DNA of 64,000 bases from Saccharomonospora sp. CUA-673 (GTDB lineage: Bacteria > Actinomycetota > Actinomycetes > Mycobacteriales > Pseudonocardiaceae), in the NCBI RefSeq assembly GCF_001942305.1, contig NZ_MKKE01000008.1, positions 1-64,000 on the forward strand, written 5' to 3'. Below, piece by piece: positions 9,431 through 18,748 of the stretch. The notes below the pieces were generated by a model. It was not told where the DNA came from. It did not search any database and saw only the letters and a list, made by a program, of their open reading frames with translations. A program made the position numbers and the translations under genes. Every line of letters starts with the position of its first letter. Position 1 is the first letter of the stretch.

Positions 9431-10855
9431 GTGTCGAACGAAGCCGTGATCTGGATCGTTGTCGTGGTGGCCGCCGTGCTGGCGGTCGCCCTCGTCGCGG
9501 GCCTGATCCTGTCGCGCAAGCGCAAGATCAGCCTCGAACGGGACAAGGAGAAGGAGGTCCCGAAGGGGGGCGGGTACCAGGCCGGGGGTGGCATCTCGCT
9601 CGCCCCGGGCGGCACGGCCGCCGATGCTCCGGAGTCGTCCGAGCCGGCCGAGCCGGCCGCGGAGCCGAAGGAGTCGCCGGCGCACCCCGTCGAGGAGCGC
9701 ACCGAGGTCGACGGCCAGCCGGGTGTGGGCGACGACGCCTCCGTGCCCCGGGACGCGCCGCGCCGCGACATCGTCGACGTCGGCCTGCCCGACACCGAGG
9801 ACCAGCCGGCCGACACGGCCGCACCCGAGAAGACCGAGCCCGAGAAGACCCCGGAACCGGCGCCCGAGCCGGAACCCGAACCCGCCCCCGAGCCCGCGGC
9901 CGCCCCCGCCGTCGAGGAGCCGGAGCCCGCGGCGGGCCGGATCGAGCGACTGCGTGGCCGGCTGTCGAAGTCGCGGTCGGCGCTGGGCCAGGGTCTGCTG
10001 GGCCTGCTCGGCGCGGGCGACCTGGACGAGGACTCCTGGGAGGAGATCGAGGACACGCTCCTGGTCGCCGACCTGGGCGCGGCCACGACGACGGAGATCG
10101 TCGAGAAGCTGCGCGGGGAGCTGTCCACGCGCGGCGTCCGCACGGCCGAGGAGGCGCGGGAGGCGCTGCATTCCGTGCTCACCCAGACCCTGTGGCCCGA
10201 CGCGGACCGGTCGGTGCACGCGTTGCCGCACACGGTGGACGGTGAGAAGCAGCCGGCGGTCGTGCTGATCGCCGGTGTGAACGGCACGGGCAAGACCACG
10301 ACCACCGGGAAGCTGGCGCGCGTGCTGGTCGCACAGGGCCGGCAGGTGCTGCTCGGCGCGGCGGACACGTTCCGCGCCGCGGCGGCCGACCAGCTGGAGA
10401 CGTGGTCGCAGCGCGTGGGCGCGGAGGTCGTGCGCGGCAAGGAAGGCGCCGACCCGGCGTCGGTCGCGTTCGACTCGGTCAAGCGCGGCGTGGACGCGGG
10501 CGTCGACGCGGTGCTCGTCGACACGGCGGGCCGGCTGCACACCAAGACCGGCCTGATGGACGAGCTGGGCAAGGTCAAGCGCGTCGTCGAGAAGCAGGCG
10601 AAGGTCGACGAGGTGCTGCTCGTGCTGGACGCGACGACCGGCCAGAACGGTCTCGCGCAGGCACGCGTGTTCTCCGAGGTCGTCGACGTCACGGGCGTCG
10701 TGCTGACGAAGCTCGACGGCACCGCGAAGGGCGGCATCGTGTTCCAGGTGCAGCGTGAGCTGGGCGTGCCGGTCAAGCTCGTCGGTCTCGGCGAGGGTCC
10801 CGACGACCTCGCGCCGTTCGAGCCGTCCGCCTTCGTCGACGCCCTGTTGGACTGA
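9431..10855 (+). CDS. ftsY: Signal recognition particle receptor FtsY
   Basis: SRP receptor GTPase that docks ribosome-nascent chain complexes at the membrane. The N-terminus has one membrane helix (about residues 5-24, VVVVAAVLAVALVAGLIL), as in other actinobacterial FtsY, followed by RKRK. A Pro/Glu/Ala-rich acidic linker (about 30-160) leads to the NG domain: P-loop GVNGTGKTTTTG near residue 281, then DTFRAAAADQL, DTAGRLHTK, TKLDGTAKGG and a C-terminal GEGPDDLAPF. I chose the GTG at 9431 because GGGAGG lies 9 bases upstream; an ATG at 9422 abuts that site. About 474 residues. Its partner Ffh is encoded at 44105. Confidence 0.95.
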   Translation: MSNEAVIWIVVVVAAVLAVALVAGLILSRKRKISLERDKEKEVPKGGGYQAGGGISLAPGGTAADAPESSEPAEPAAEPKESPAHPVEERTEVDGQPGVGDDASVPRDAPRRDIVDVGLPDTEDQPADTAAPEKTEPEKTPEPAPEPEPEPAPEPAAAPAVEEPEPAAGRIERLRGRLSKSRSALGQGLLGLLGAGDLDEDSWEEIEDTLLVADLGAATTTEIVEKLRGELSTRGVRTAEEAREALHSVLTQTLWPDADRSVHALPHTVDGEKQPAVVLIAGVNGTGKTTTTGKLARVLVAQGRQVLLGAADTFRAAAADQLETWSQRVGAEVVRGKEGADPASVAFDSVKRGVDAGVDAVLVDTAGRLHTKTGLMDELGKVKRVVEKQAKVDEVLLVLDATTGQNGLAQARVFSEVVDVTGVVLTKLDGTAKGGIVFQVQRELGVPVKLVGLGEGPDDLAPFEPSAFVDALLD

Positions 10856-10878
10856 ACGCGGGAGCCGAGGGAATCGGG

Positions 10879-11649
10879 GTGAGGGCCATGCCGGCCGGAA
10901 CGAGAACGACGAGCCGATACGCCGTGGCGTTGGCCGCCTGCGTGCTCGTCGCGGCCGGCGGCTGCTCGGGCTACCGCGCCGATTCCCCCGACTCGAGCCC
11001 CGGACCCACCGCCGGATCCGAGCAGCAGGGGCCGAGCAACGGCGAGACCGGCGATGGCCCCGGTGGTCCCGGTGGTCCCGGTGGCCCCGAAGGCCCCGGC
11101 GGTGACGGGCAGAACGAGGACGGCGGTCCGGGTGGCGACGGCGAGCAGGTGCGGATCGACAAACTGCCCGTGCCGATCACCGTGCAACTGCCCGCCGGGT
11201 GGCGCTCGCTCGACCCCGCCCAGGTCGACGCGCCGGACGCGGCGTTCTTCGCCGTGCACAACGAGTCCATCGAGACCGACTTCAGCACGAACATCGTCGT
11301 GGGCGGCAACATCATCGAGGGCGACACGACGCTCAAGCAGGTCGCCCAGGGCGAGGTGGAGTCGCTGCGGCAGGACGGCGGCGATCCGCACGTCGTCCAG
11401 GAACAGGACGGCTCCGACGGCGCCGGCCCCGGCGAGACACCCGTCTACTTCCAGGTTGTCCAGTACGACGAGCGGATGGGCAACCACCAGAAGACGCTCG
11501 CCATGGCGCAGACGTTGATCGGTTTCCGCGATCAGAACGACCGCCTCGCCGTCGTGTCGAGCACGCTCACCGCGACCCCTGAACGCCTCACCGAGGCGGC
11601 CCCCGAGTTCGAGCAGTTCGTCGCCTCGATCCGCGTCGACGACCACTGA
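10879..11649 (+). CDS. Putative LpqN-like lipoprotein
   Basis: Predicted secreted lipoprotein of 256 residues. A basic N-terminus and hydrophobic stretch end in the lipobox LVAAGGC (lipidated Cys about residue 29), then a low-complexity Gly/Pro linker with GGPGGPGGP repeats (about residues 55-80). The folded domain starts at KLPVPITVQLPAGWRSLDP and resembles the mycobacterial LpqN/LpqT type, whose exact role is not settled. It lies 23 bases after ftsY with GAGGGA upstream of the GTG, so it may share its transcript. A second, related lipoprotein is encoded at 12614; the two share the P(V/L)PI-x-V-x-(L/P)-P-x-GWR segment. Confidence 0.75.
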   Translation: MRAMPAGTRTTSRYAVALAACVLVAAGGCSGYRADSPDSSPGPTAGSEQQGPSNGETGDGPGGPGGPGGPEGPGGDGQNEDGGPGGDGEQVRIDKLPVPITVQLPAGWRSLDPAQVDAPDAAFFAVHNESIETDFSTNIVVGGNIIEGDTTLKQVAQGEVESLRQDGGDPHVVQEQDGSDGAGPGETPVYFQVVQYDERMGNHQKTLAMAQTLIGFRDQNDRLAVVSSTLTATPERLTEAAPEFEQFVASIRVDDH

Positions 11650-11835
11650 GGACACTCCCACACCGGCCCGAAACGTGGCCGAATGCCCGCCTTGTTCCAC
11701 TACATACGGTGCCGACGTCGCCTCTTTGAGTGAGGTAACTAACGACGACGTGCGCAAAGTGGACAAGATTGCGAAACTACGCGCCGACCGGTCCCACAGG
11801 GAGGTAGTGGGCCGCGAGTTCGGGGGAGGGATCTC

Positions 11836-12573
11836 GTGAGTACCGGGATGATCGTGTTCGTGACCGTGGGCGGCTCACTGCTCGTCTTCGCGGCGCTGGG
11901 CGCCATGATGGTCTACTTCCACAAGCGGCATAAGCGCACCGAGGCTGACATCCAGCAGCGCCTCGGAGTCGAAGCCCAGCGGCGCGGATGGAACCTGATC
12001 GGCGGGTCGGAGGAGATCCTCCGGTTCTACAACTTCGTCTACGACACCTATTCGACCGGTGGCCACCCGCTGAACCCGTTGCAGCGTCGCGCGCGGGCTG
12101 TCGCGGTGAAGGATGTGATCACCGGTGTTCACCGGGGGAGATCCTTCATTGCCGGCACATTCGACGTGGTGACCCCGAAGCGTGAGCGGGTCAAGAACAT
12201 GTGCGTGTGGGTGACTGCCCCGGGTGCGGTCTCCACGTTCGCGCTCAGGAAGAGCGACCGCATCTCGTCCACGGTCAATCGGGGGTTGGGGTGGTACAAC
12301 TTCCGATCCGGACGCCCGGAGATCGATAACCATTTCGCGATCAGGGCTGACGATCAGAATTTTGCGGCCCAGTTCGTCAACGACAGCATTGTTCACTACT
12401 TGGGGTCGTATTCCGGTCGGCTGGATGGCGTCATTGTGCGCGGCGACCAGATCGAGGTGTGGGACGACTGCAAGGATCACCGGGATCCGGATCAGTTGAT
12501 CGCTGCGCTCGATGTTCGGTGTGACCTTCTCGACCGGGTGCCCGAGGCTGCCTGGGCAGCCGCGCGGCGTTGA
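11836..12573 (+). CDS. Hypothetical membrane-anchored protein
   Basis: Protein of 245 residues not recognised as a named family. One N-terminal membrane helix (about residues 4-28, VFVTVGGSLLVFAALGAMMVYF) is followed by a basic KRHKR stop-transfer segment, so the remaining ~215 residues are probably cytoplasmic. The soluble part is mixed alpha/beta with conserved-looking RRGWNLIGG, RSFIAGTFDVVTPKR and HYLGSYSGRLDGVIVRGDQIEVWDD stretches, reminiscent of small DUF-type membrane-associated domains. GTG start with GGGAGGG 5 bases upstream. The 186 bases before it (11650-11835) are lower in GC and probably hold its promoter. Confidence 0.7.
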   Translation: MSTGMIVFVTVGGSLLVFAALGAMMVYFHKRHKRTEADIQQRLGVEAQRRGWNLIGGSEEILRFYNFVYDTYSTGGHPLNPLQRRARAVAVKDVITGVHRGRSFIAGTFDVVTPKRERVKNMCVWVTAPGAVSTFALRKSDRISSTVNRGLGWYNFRSGRPEIDNHFAIRADDQNFAAQFVNDSIVHYLGSYSGRLDGVIVRGDQIEVWDDCKDHRDPDQLIAALDVRCDLLDRVPEAAWAAARR

Positions 12574-12613
12574 TCTGTCCATGATGGATTCGAATGGGTT
12601 CGGGGGCCGGAGA

Positions 12614-13323
12614 GTGAATGGATACGCGGGTCAACTGCGACGACGCGTCGGTGCGGTGGCGGTCGGGGTCGTGTTGCTCGGCACGGTCGCCGGGTGCGCG
12701 CAGCAGCAGACCGGGTCGGCGGAGGCCGTCGGTGGTCCCGACGGGAGTGCGGAGCCCAGCGCCGCGACGAGCGCTCCGTCCGCGTCGCCCACCGAGTCCG
12801 GGGAGGGCGACGACGGTCGCACGGTGATCCGTGACCTGCCGTTGCCGATCAGCATCGAGGTGCCGGACGGGTGGCGGGAGATCGACCCGGAACGGGCCGG
12901 TCTCCCGAACGTCGCGTTGCTGCTCCAGTACGAGCCGATGAAGGCCGACGACGACGAACACATCCCGAACGTCAACGTCCTCGGTCACCTCGCCGACGCC
13001 GAGACCTCGCTGGAGGACGTCGCGGACGCGAGGTGACGGCCGCGGAGCAGGCGGGGTACAACCCCGAGGTCACGAGCCGCCAGGAGAGCGCGGCCGGTGG
13101 CGGCGAACAGATGGTGCAGATGCTGCGCTACGACGCGGAGCTCGGCGGATCGACGTACGAGCTCGTTCAGGTCCAGACGATCCTCGCCGTTCCCGGCAGC
13201 GGTGCCCAGGCGGGACAGAAGGCCGTAATTCTCATCCACGGGACCGCGACCGTCGACCGGATCGAGGCGGTGACACCCGATATGCAGGCCATCGTCGCAT
13301 CTGCGCGACCCGCGGAGAACTGA
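12614..13323 (+). CDS. LpqN-like lipoprotein, second copy (one frameshift)
   Basis: A paralogue of the lipoprotein at 10879. Signal peptide GAVAVGVVLLGTVAGC ends in a lipobox with Cys near residue 28. A Ser/Ala/Pro/Glu linker follows, then LPLPISIEVPDGWREIDPE, aligned with KLPVPITVQLPAGWRSLDP of its neighbour. The frame shifts near 13029 (DVADA then EVTAAEQAGY); one restored C gives DVADAEVTAAEQ and a whole protein of about 236 residues. Start uncertain: GTG at 12614 fits the signal peptide; ATGs at 12581 and 12584 would add about ten residues. Confidence 0.72.
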
Positions 13324-13460
13324 CACACGCGCGCGGGGCCGGGAACCGGGGCGGCGGCCCGGCCGTCCCACCTCGTGCCGGCTCCGGCACGCCGTCCGCC
13401 GCGATGCACGTCGTCCCTGGTTTCACCCAACCACGTTCATTTCACGACTGGAGTTCTCGC

Positions 13461-13778
13461 ATGAATCGCCTGTCCCGCCTCGCCGTCCTGGGCACTCTCG
13501 GTGTCGCCGCGTTCGGACTGTCCGGGTGCTCGTTCTCGGTGTACGTGGACTCCGAGGCGCTCGCCGACCGTGTTCAGTCCACGTTGGAGCAGCAGACCGG
13601 CAACCAGGCCAAGAACGTCGACTGCCCCGAGGACCTCACCGGCGAGGTCGGCGAGACCACCCGGTGCACTCTGACCGCCATGGACGACAGCCAGATCGGC
13701 GTCGACGTCGAGGTCACGTCCGTCGAGGACGGTCAGGTGAACTTCGACATCCAGGTCGACGAGACCCCCATGCGGTAA
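13461..13778 (+). CDS. DUF4333-type lipoprotein
   Basis: Small exported lipoprotein of 105 residues. It begins MNRLSRLAVLGTLGVAAFGLSGCSF, with lipobox LSGC (Cys about residue 22), and continues with a compact domain holding two further Cys in VDCPEDLTGEVGETTRCTL, probably a disulfide. This is the pattern of the actinobacterial DUF4333 family, of unknown function. GGAG lies about 9 bases before the ATG. It follows the two LpqN-like genes and converges with the IclR gene. Confidence 0.8.
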   Translation: MNRLSRLAVLGTLGVAAFGLSGCSFSVYVDSEALADRVQSTLEQQTGNQAKNVDCPEDLTGEVGETTRCTLTAMDDSQIGVDVEVTSVEDGQVNFDIQVDETPMR

Positions 13779-13813
13779 AGCCGCCCCGACCGGCCGGCCG
13801 GCCCCGACCAGTT

Positions 13814-14559
13814 TCAGCCCGGCAGCTGCTTCGACAGCTGCTCGGCCGTGCGCATGACGATCGGGGCGATCCGGCCCACGGCCTCCTTCGTCAGCCTGCC
13901 CTCCGGACCCGACACCGACACCGCCGTCGGCGTCGGCGTTCCCGGCACGGGCACGGCCACACAGCGCACGCCCAGTTCCTGTTCGCTCTCGTCCAGCGCG
14001 TACCCCTGCTCGGCGATCTCACCCAGATGTGTCAGGAAACGCTCGACGTCGATGTGCGTGTGCTCGGTGTAGGCGGGCATGCCGGTGCGGTCCAACAACT
14101 CGCGCACGTCCTCGGCCGCCAGGCCCGCGAGGATCGCCTTGCCCACGCCCGTGCCGTGCGGCAACAACCGCCTGCCCACCTCGGTGAACATGCGCATCGA
14201 GTGCTTCGAGGGCACCTGCGACACGTACACCACCTCGTCGCGCTCCAGCACCGCCAGGTTCGCCGTCTCGCCGACCTCGTCGACCAGCTCGGCCAACAAC
14301 GGCCGCGCCCACGTGCCGAACTGCAGGCTCGCGTGCTCGCCGAGCCGGATCAACCGCGCGCCCAGCGCGTACCGGCGATTCTCGTTCTGCCGCACGTAGC
14401 CCGAGGCGACCAGCGTGCGGATGAGCCGGTGGATCGTCGGCATCGCAACCCCGACGACGTCGCCAACTCGGACAGACTCGCCTCGCCGCCCGCATCGGCG
14501 AGCCGTTCCAGCAGCTCAAACGCCCGATCGAGGGACTGAACTCCACCGCTCGCGGCCAC
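13814..14559 (-). CDS. IclR-family transcriptional regulator, AllR-like (one frameshift)
   Basis: Winged-helix repressor with an effector-binding domain. The N-terminal HTH spans QSLDRAFELLERL through PTIHRLIRTLVASGYVRQ; the C-terminal IclR domain includes GTGVGKAILAGL and GRLTKEAVGRIAPIV. The frame changes at 14445-14446 in the HTH; restoring one base (GCCG read as GCG) joins GLP-MPTIHR and gives about 248 residues. Start: GTG at 14559 with GGAAGGAG 6 bases upstream. It is divergent from malate synthase, with a 115-base shared promoter. IclR proteins beside malate synthase and allantoin genes, such as Streptomyces AllR, respond to glyoxylate or allantoate; I infer the same here from context. 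Confidence 0.82.
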
Positions 14560-14600
14560 GCCGACTCCTTCCGCGCACTGCAGGGACACTCACATTGAGC

Positions 14601-14637
14601 TTCCGTAATGTAGAAACTATAGTCCGTCATGTAAAAG
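14601..14637. promoter_or_regulatory. Candidate IclR operator in the iclR-aceB promoter
   Basis: Two similar 15-base blocks 20 bases apart, CCGTAATGTAGAAAC (14603) and CCGTCATGTAAAAGA (14623). The first lies within a pseudo-palindrome TTC-N9-GAA (14601-14615). The segment is the AT-richest part of the divergent promoter. Confidence 0.5.
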
Positions 14638-14674
14638 ACGAACCCCATAGAGACGACGTCCCCTGAGGTGTTTC

Positions 14675-16252
14675 ATGTCTGATGTTCGTGTGCTCGGCGA
14701 CGCCGTCGAGCGCGGTGACGAGATCCTGACGCCCGAGGCGCTGGACTTCCTGTCCGGACTCCACAAGAACTTCGCGTCGACCCGTGACCAGCTGCTCGAG
14801 GCGCGGAAGCAGCGCCGCGAGGAGGCCAAGCGCACCGGGAAGCTGGACTTCCTGCCCGAGACCAAGCAGGTCCGCGAGTCGGAGTGGCAGGTCGCCGAGG
14901 CGCCGCCCGCGCTGCGTGACCGCCGCGTCGAGATCACCGGTCCGACCGAGCGGAAGATGACGATCAACGCCCTCAACTCGGGCGCCAAGGTGTGGCTCGC
15001 CGACCTCGAGGACGCGAACACGCCGCACTGGAGCAACGTCGTGAACGGGCAGATCAACCTGTCCGACGCCATCCGCGGCACGATCGAGCTCGAATCGAAC
15101 GGCAAGCACTACAGCCTGCGCGACGATGTCGAGCACGCCACGATCGTCGTCCGCCCGCGCGGCTGGCACCTCGACGAGCGGGGCATCGAGTTCGACGGCC
15201 GCAAGGGTGTCGGCGCGCTCGTCGACTTCGGCCTGCACTTCTTCCACAACGCCAAGGAACTGCTCGCCCGCGGCAAGGGCCCGTACTTCTACCTGCCGAA
15301 GATGGAGAGCCACCTCGAGGCGCGGCTGTGGAACGACGTGTTCACCTACGCCGAGAAGACCCTCGGCGTGCAGCACGGCACCATCCGCGCCACGGTGCTG
15401 ATCGAGACCATCCCGGCCGCGTTCGAGATGGAGGAGATCCTCTACGAACTGCGAGAGCACGCCTCGGGCCTGAACGCCGGCCGCTGGGACTACCTGTTCA
15501 GCGTCATCAAGTACTTCCGCGACGCCGGTTCCACGTTCGTGCTGCCGGACCGCAACGCCGTCACCATGACCGCGCCGTTCATGCGCGCCTACACCGAGCT
15601 GCTCGTGCGCACCTGCCACAAGCGCGGCGCGTTCGCCATCGGCGGCATGTCCGCGTTCATCCCGAGCAAGGACCCGGCCGTGGCCGAGAACGCCACGAAC
15701 AAGGTGCACGCCGACAAGTCCCGCGAGGCCGGCGACGGCTTCGACGGTTCGTGGGTCGCGCACCCGGGCATGGTCGGGCTGTGCAAGGAGGAGTTCGACA
15801 AGGTCCTCGGCGACAAGCCGAACCAGCTCGACCGCCTCCGCGAGGACGTGTCGGTGACCGCCGACCAGCTCCTCGACGTCGCCGCCACCGACGCCCAGTG
15901 CACCAAGGAGGGCCTGCGCGGCGCCGTCGACGTCGGCGTCCGCTACATCGCCTCCTGGCTGGGCGGCAACGGCGCGGCCGGCATCCACAACCTCATGGAG
16001 GACGCCGCCACCGCCGAGATCTCCCGGTCGCAGGTGTGGCAGTGGGTGCAGAACGGCGTCGTGCTGGCCGACTCCGGCGAGACCGTGACGCGGGACCTCG
16101 TCCGCTCGCTGCTCGACGAGGTCAAGGAGCAGCTCAGCGGTGAGATCAAGCCGGAGCTGCTGCAGCCGGCCGTCGAGCTGTTCGAGGAGGTCGCGCTCGC
16201 CGAGGAGTTCGTCGACTTCCTGACGCTGCCCGCCTACGAGCGGATCAAGTAA
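14675..16252 (+). CDS. aceB: Malate synthase A
   Basis: Condenses glyoxylate with acetyl-CoA to malate, draining glyoxylate from the glyoxylate bypass or from allantoin breakdown. The 525-residue protein matches the A-type isoform in length. It carries the signature REHASGLNAGRWDYLFS (around residues 261-277), an RPRGWHL segment, and the KVHADKSREAGDGFDGSWVAHPGM region near the CoA site. Stop and next start overlap (TAATG), so it is coupled to the CitE-like gene. Position opposite the IclR gene and in a purine catabolism cluster suggests its main job here is to assimilate glyoxylate from ureidoglycolate. Confidence 0.95.
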   Translation: MSDVRVLGDAVERGDEILTPEALDFLSGLHKNFASTRDQLLEARKQRREEAKRTGKLDFLPETKQVRESEWQVAEAPPALRDRRVEITGPTERKMTINALNSGAKVWLADLEDANTPHWSNVVNGQINLSDAIRGTIELESNGKHYSLRDDVEHATIVVRPRGWHLDERGIEFDGRKGVGALVDFGLHFFHNAKELLARGKGPYFYLPKMESHLEARLWNDVFTYAEKTLGVQHGTIRATVLIETIPAAFEMEEILYELREHASGLNAGRWDYLFSVIKYFRDAGSTFVLPDRNAVTMTAPFMRAYTELLVRTCHKRGAFAIGGMSAFIPSKDPAVAENATNKVHADKSREAGDGFDGSWVAHPGMVGLCKEEFDKVLGDKPNQLDRLREDVSVTADQLLDVAATDAQCTKEGLRGAVDVGVRYIASWLGGNGAAGIHNLMEDAATAEISRSQVWQWVQNGVVLADSGETVTRDLVRSLLDEVKEQLSGEIKPELLQPAVELFEEVALAEEFVDFLTLPAYERIK

Positions 16253-17480
16253 TGGCCTCCGGTCGGCTCACCGAGGACGTCTACGCGCGCATCGACGCCT
16301 CGCTCGCCGAGGCCGACGCGCGCGTGACCGCCACCTACCCCGGTGAGCCGACCGGACGTCAACCCGTGCACACCGTGTACGTGCCCGCGAACCGGTTCCA
16401 CACCGGACTCGTGGGCGAATGGGGCGAGCAGGCACTGGCCGTGCTGGAGGCCCACGACTGCGCTCACGGCTCGGCCCAAGGCCTGGACGCGCCCGCCGAC
16501 GTGCTCGGGCGGGTGCGGGACAAGTTGGCCGCCGAGCCGATCGAGGACCTGCGGGTCGACTTCGAGGACGGCTACGGCAGCCCCGGCGACGACGTCGAGG
16601 ATGCCGAGGTCGTGCGCTGCGCCCGCGAACTCGCCGCCGAATCCGTTCCGTTCCGCGGAATCCGGTTCAAGAGCTTCGAGGCGGCCACCCGCCGCCGCGG
16701 CATCCGCACGCTCGATGTGTTCCTCGAGCACCTGGGCGGCCCGCCGCCCGGGTTCGTGGTGACGCTGCCGAAGGTCACCGACGTCGACCAGGTCGCCGCG
16801 GCCGCCGACGTGCTGTCCGAACTGGAGAAGGCCAACGGGCTCGCCCTGGGCACCCTGCGGTTCGAGGTGCAGGTCGAAACGGCGCAGTCGGTGCTGTCCG
16901 GCGACGGCACCGTCGCGTTGCCCGCGATCCTGCGCGCCGCCGACGGCCGGTGCAGCGGACTGCACTTCGGCACCTACGACTACAGCGCCGGACTCGGCAT
17001 CGCCGGGGCGTACCAGAGCATGGACCACCCGGCCGCGGACTTCGCCAAGCAGTTCATGCAGGTGGCCGCCGCGGGCAGGGGAGTGCGCCTGTCCGACGGG
17101 TCGACCAACCGGCTGCCCGTCGGCGACGCCGCCGCCGTCCGCGCGGGCTGGGCCGAGCACACGCGCTCGTGCGCCGGTCGCTGGAACGTGGGTTCTACCA
17201 GGGCTGGGACCTGCACCCGCACCAGCTGCCCAGCCGGTTCGCCGCCACCTACGCGTTCTTCCGTGAAACCCTGCCGTCCGCGCTCGACCGGCTGCGCACC
17301 TACGTCGCCGCGCGCGCGGGCACCGCCCCCGAGGGCGCGGTCCTCGACGAACCCGCCACCGCGCAGGCGCTGGCCACCTACGTCGCGCGCGGCCTCGACT
17401 GCGGCGCCGTGGACGAGTCCGACCTGGCCGGTGGTCCGGACCGCCCCACCATCACCCGCCTCGCCGCCCGCGCCGGCTGA
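16252..17480 (+). CDS. HpcH/HpaI aldolase/citrate lyase-like protein (DUF6986 type; one frameshift)
   Basis: TIM-barrel lyase-like protein of about 409 residues. Visible CitE-like features: [12 protein letters not shown], with acidic metal ligands, RFKSFEA, and [12 protein letters not shown] with the barrel's second acidic residue. The first half is in frame from the ATG at 16252; the C-terminal third ([26 protein letters not shown]) continues in another frame after about 17162, where one missing C explains the change. The C-terminal GWDLHP motif is typical of aldolase/lyase relatives that act on malyl or related acids. It is coupled to aceB, so a substrate linked to glyoxylate or malate is likely, but the reaction is unknown. 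Confidence 0.8.
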
Positions 17481-17500
17481 GCGGTCGTACCCTGACGGGC

Positions 17501-18299
17501 ATGGTGTCCGATCCGAACCGTCTCGATCCGAACAGGCTCGACCCCAACCGGCTCGATCTGAACAGCGACCTGGGTGAGGGCTTCGGCATCTGGCCGTTGA
17601 CCGACGACGATGCCCTGCTCGACGTCGTCACCAGCGCCAATGTCGCATGTGGATTCCACGCCGGCGATCCGACCGTGCTGCGCCGCGTCACCGAGCGCGC
17701 CGCCGAACGCGGTGTCGCGATCGCGCGCAGGTCGGCTACCGCGACCTGGCCGGGTTCGGCCGCCGGTTCATCGACGTCGACCCGGCCGAGCTCGTCAACG
17801 ACGTCATCTACCAGATCGCGGCGCTCGACGGGTTCGCCCGCATCGCCGGCAGCGCCGTGCGGTACGTCAAACCGCACGGCGCGCTGTACAACACCGTCGT
17901 CCACCACACCGCCCAGGCCGAGGCCGTCGTCGACGCCGTCCGCCGCTGCGACCCCGCGCTGCCCGTGCTCGGTCTGCCTGGGTCGGAACTGTTGCGCCTG
18001 GCCGCCGACGCCGGCCTGCCGACCGTCGCCGAGGCGTTCGCCGACCGCGCCTACACCCCGGAGGCACGCTCGTGTCGCGGCGCGAACCCGGTGCCGTCCT
18101 CCACGATGCGGACGTCGTCGTGGCACGGTGTGTGCGCATGGCCGTCGAGGGTGTCGTCACAGCCGTCGACGGCACCGACCTCGCCGCACGGCCCCAGTCG
18201 CTGTGCCTGCACGGCGACACCGCAGGCGCCGTCGACCTCGCTCGCCGCATCCGCGCGGGCCTGCTCGACGCCGGCGTGGAACTCGCACCCTTCGCGTAA
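17501..18299 (+). CDS. pxpA: LamB/YcsF family, 5-oxoprolinase subunit A-like (two frameshifts)
   Basis: Family members form 5-oxoprolinase (PxpABC), which opens 5-oxoproline to glutamate. The protein shows [34 protein letters not shown] and [12 protein letters not shown], all hallmarks. The frame changes near 17723 and 18064, each fixed by one missing C or G, giving about 266 residues. The N-terminus carries three RLDPN repeats (15-base units) ahead of the usual start of the family, so the ATG at 17501 may be too far upstream. PxpB and PxpC are not present nearby, so activity as a complete oxoprolinase depends on genes elsewhere. Confidence 0.8.
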
Positions 18300-18506
18300 C
18301 CGGCAGCGTGCTCGTCGAAGCGGCGTGAGGTCGGTCCGGTGGCGGCTCCGTGAGCGAGTCGCAGCACGGCCTCGACGAGTCGGTCGCGGTGTTCGTGAGC
18401 CGAACCGCAATCCGGGCGACGCGGTGTCGGTGGCGTCGGCGAGGACGATGCGGTCCCCGGAGGCCCTATACTTCGCCCGCGGGTCACTTGGGGGCCGAAC
18501 TGGATA
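18300..18506. other. Intergenic region between convergent genes
   Basis: No gene, clear hairpin or repeat is recognised in these 207 bases. A GTGAGCGAGTCGCAGCACG stretch near 18351 opens a short frame that resembles nothing I know. Confidence 0.4.
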
Positions 18507-18737
18507 CTACGCGCGCCGGTCGGCGCCCTCGCCCTGGTCCACGCGGCGGCGGCGACGCCACGCCGGCACGGCCATCACCGTGCCGGCGACGAACTGCGCC
18601 GCGGACAGCCACACCGGGTTGTTCGAATCGACCATGAGATAGAGCCCGCTCAGGGCGACCACGAGACCCGCCACGACCTGTGCCCGGTCGCCCGGCCACG
18701 GAGATGTGCCTTCGGTCCGTTCCCGCTCGTCACTCAT
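18507..18737 (-). CDS. Small membrane protein, hypothetical
   Basis: Predicted 76-residue protein starting at the ATG at 18737 ([17 protein letters not shown]). Two hydrophobic stretches ([16 protein letters not shown], about 22-37, and [17 protein letters not shown], about 44-60) form a hairpin of membrane helices, followed by a very basic RRRRR tail. It lies 11 bases after the stop of the ABC-class ATPase gene, so it is probably the last gene of the pucR operon. Its family is not recognised. The reading is supported by the hydropathy pattern and the tight spacing. Confidence 0.6.
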   Translation of the reverse strand: MSDERERTEGTSPWPGDRAQVVAGLVVALSGLYLMVDSNNPVWLSAAQFVAGTVMAVPAWRRRRRVDQGEGADRRA

Positions 18738-18748
18738 GGGGGCCGAGG

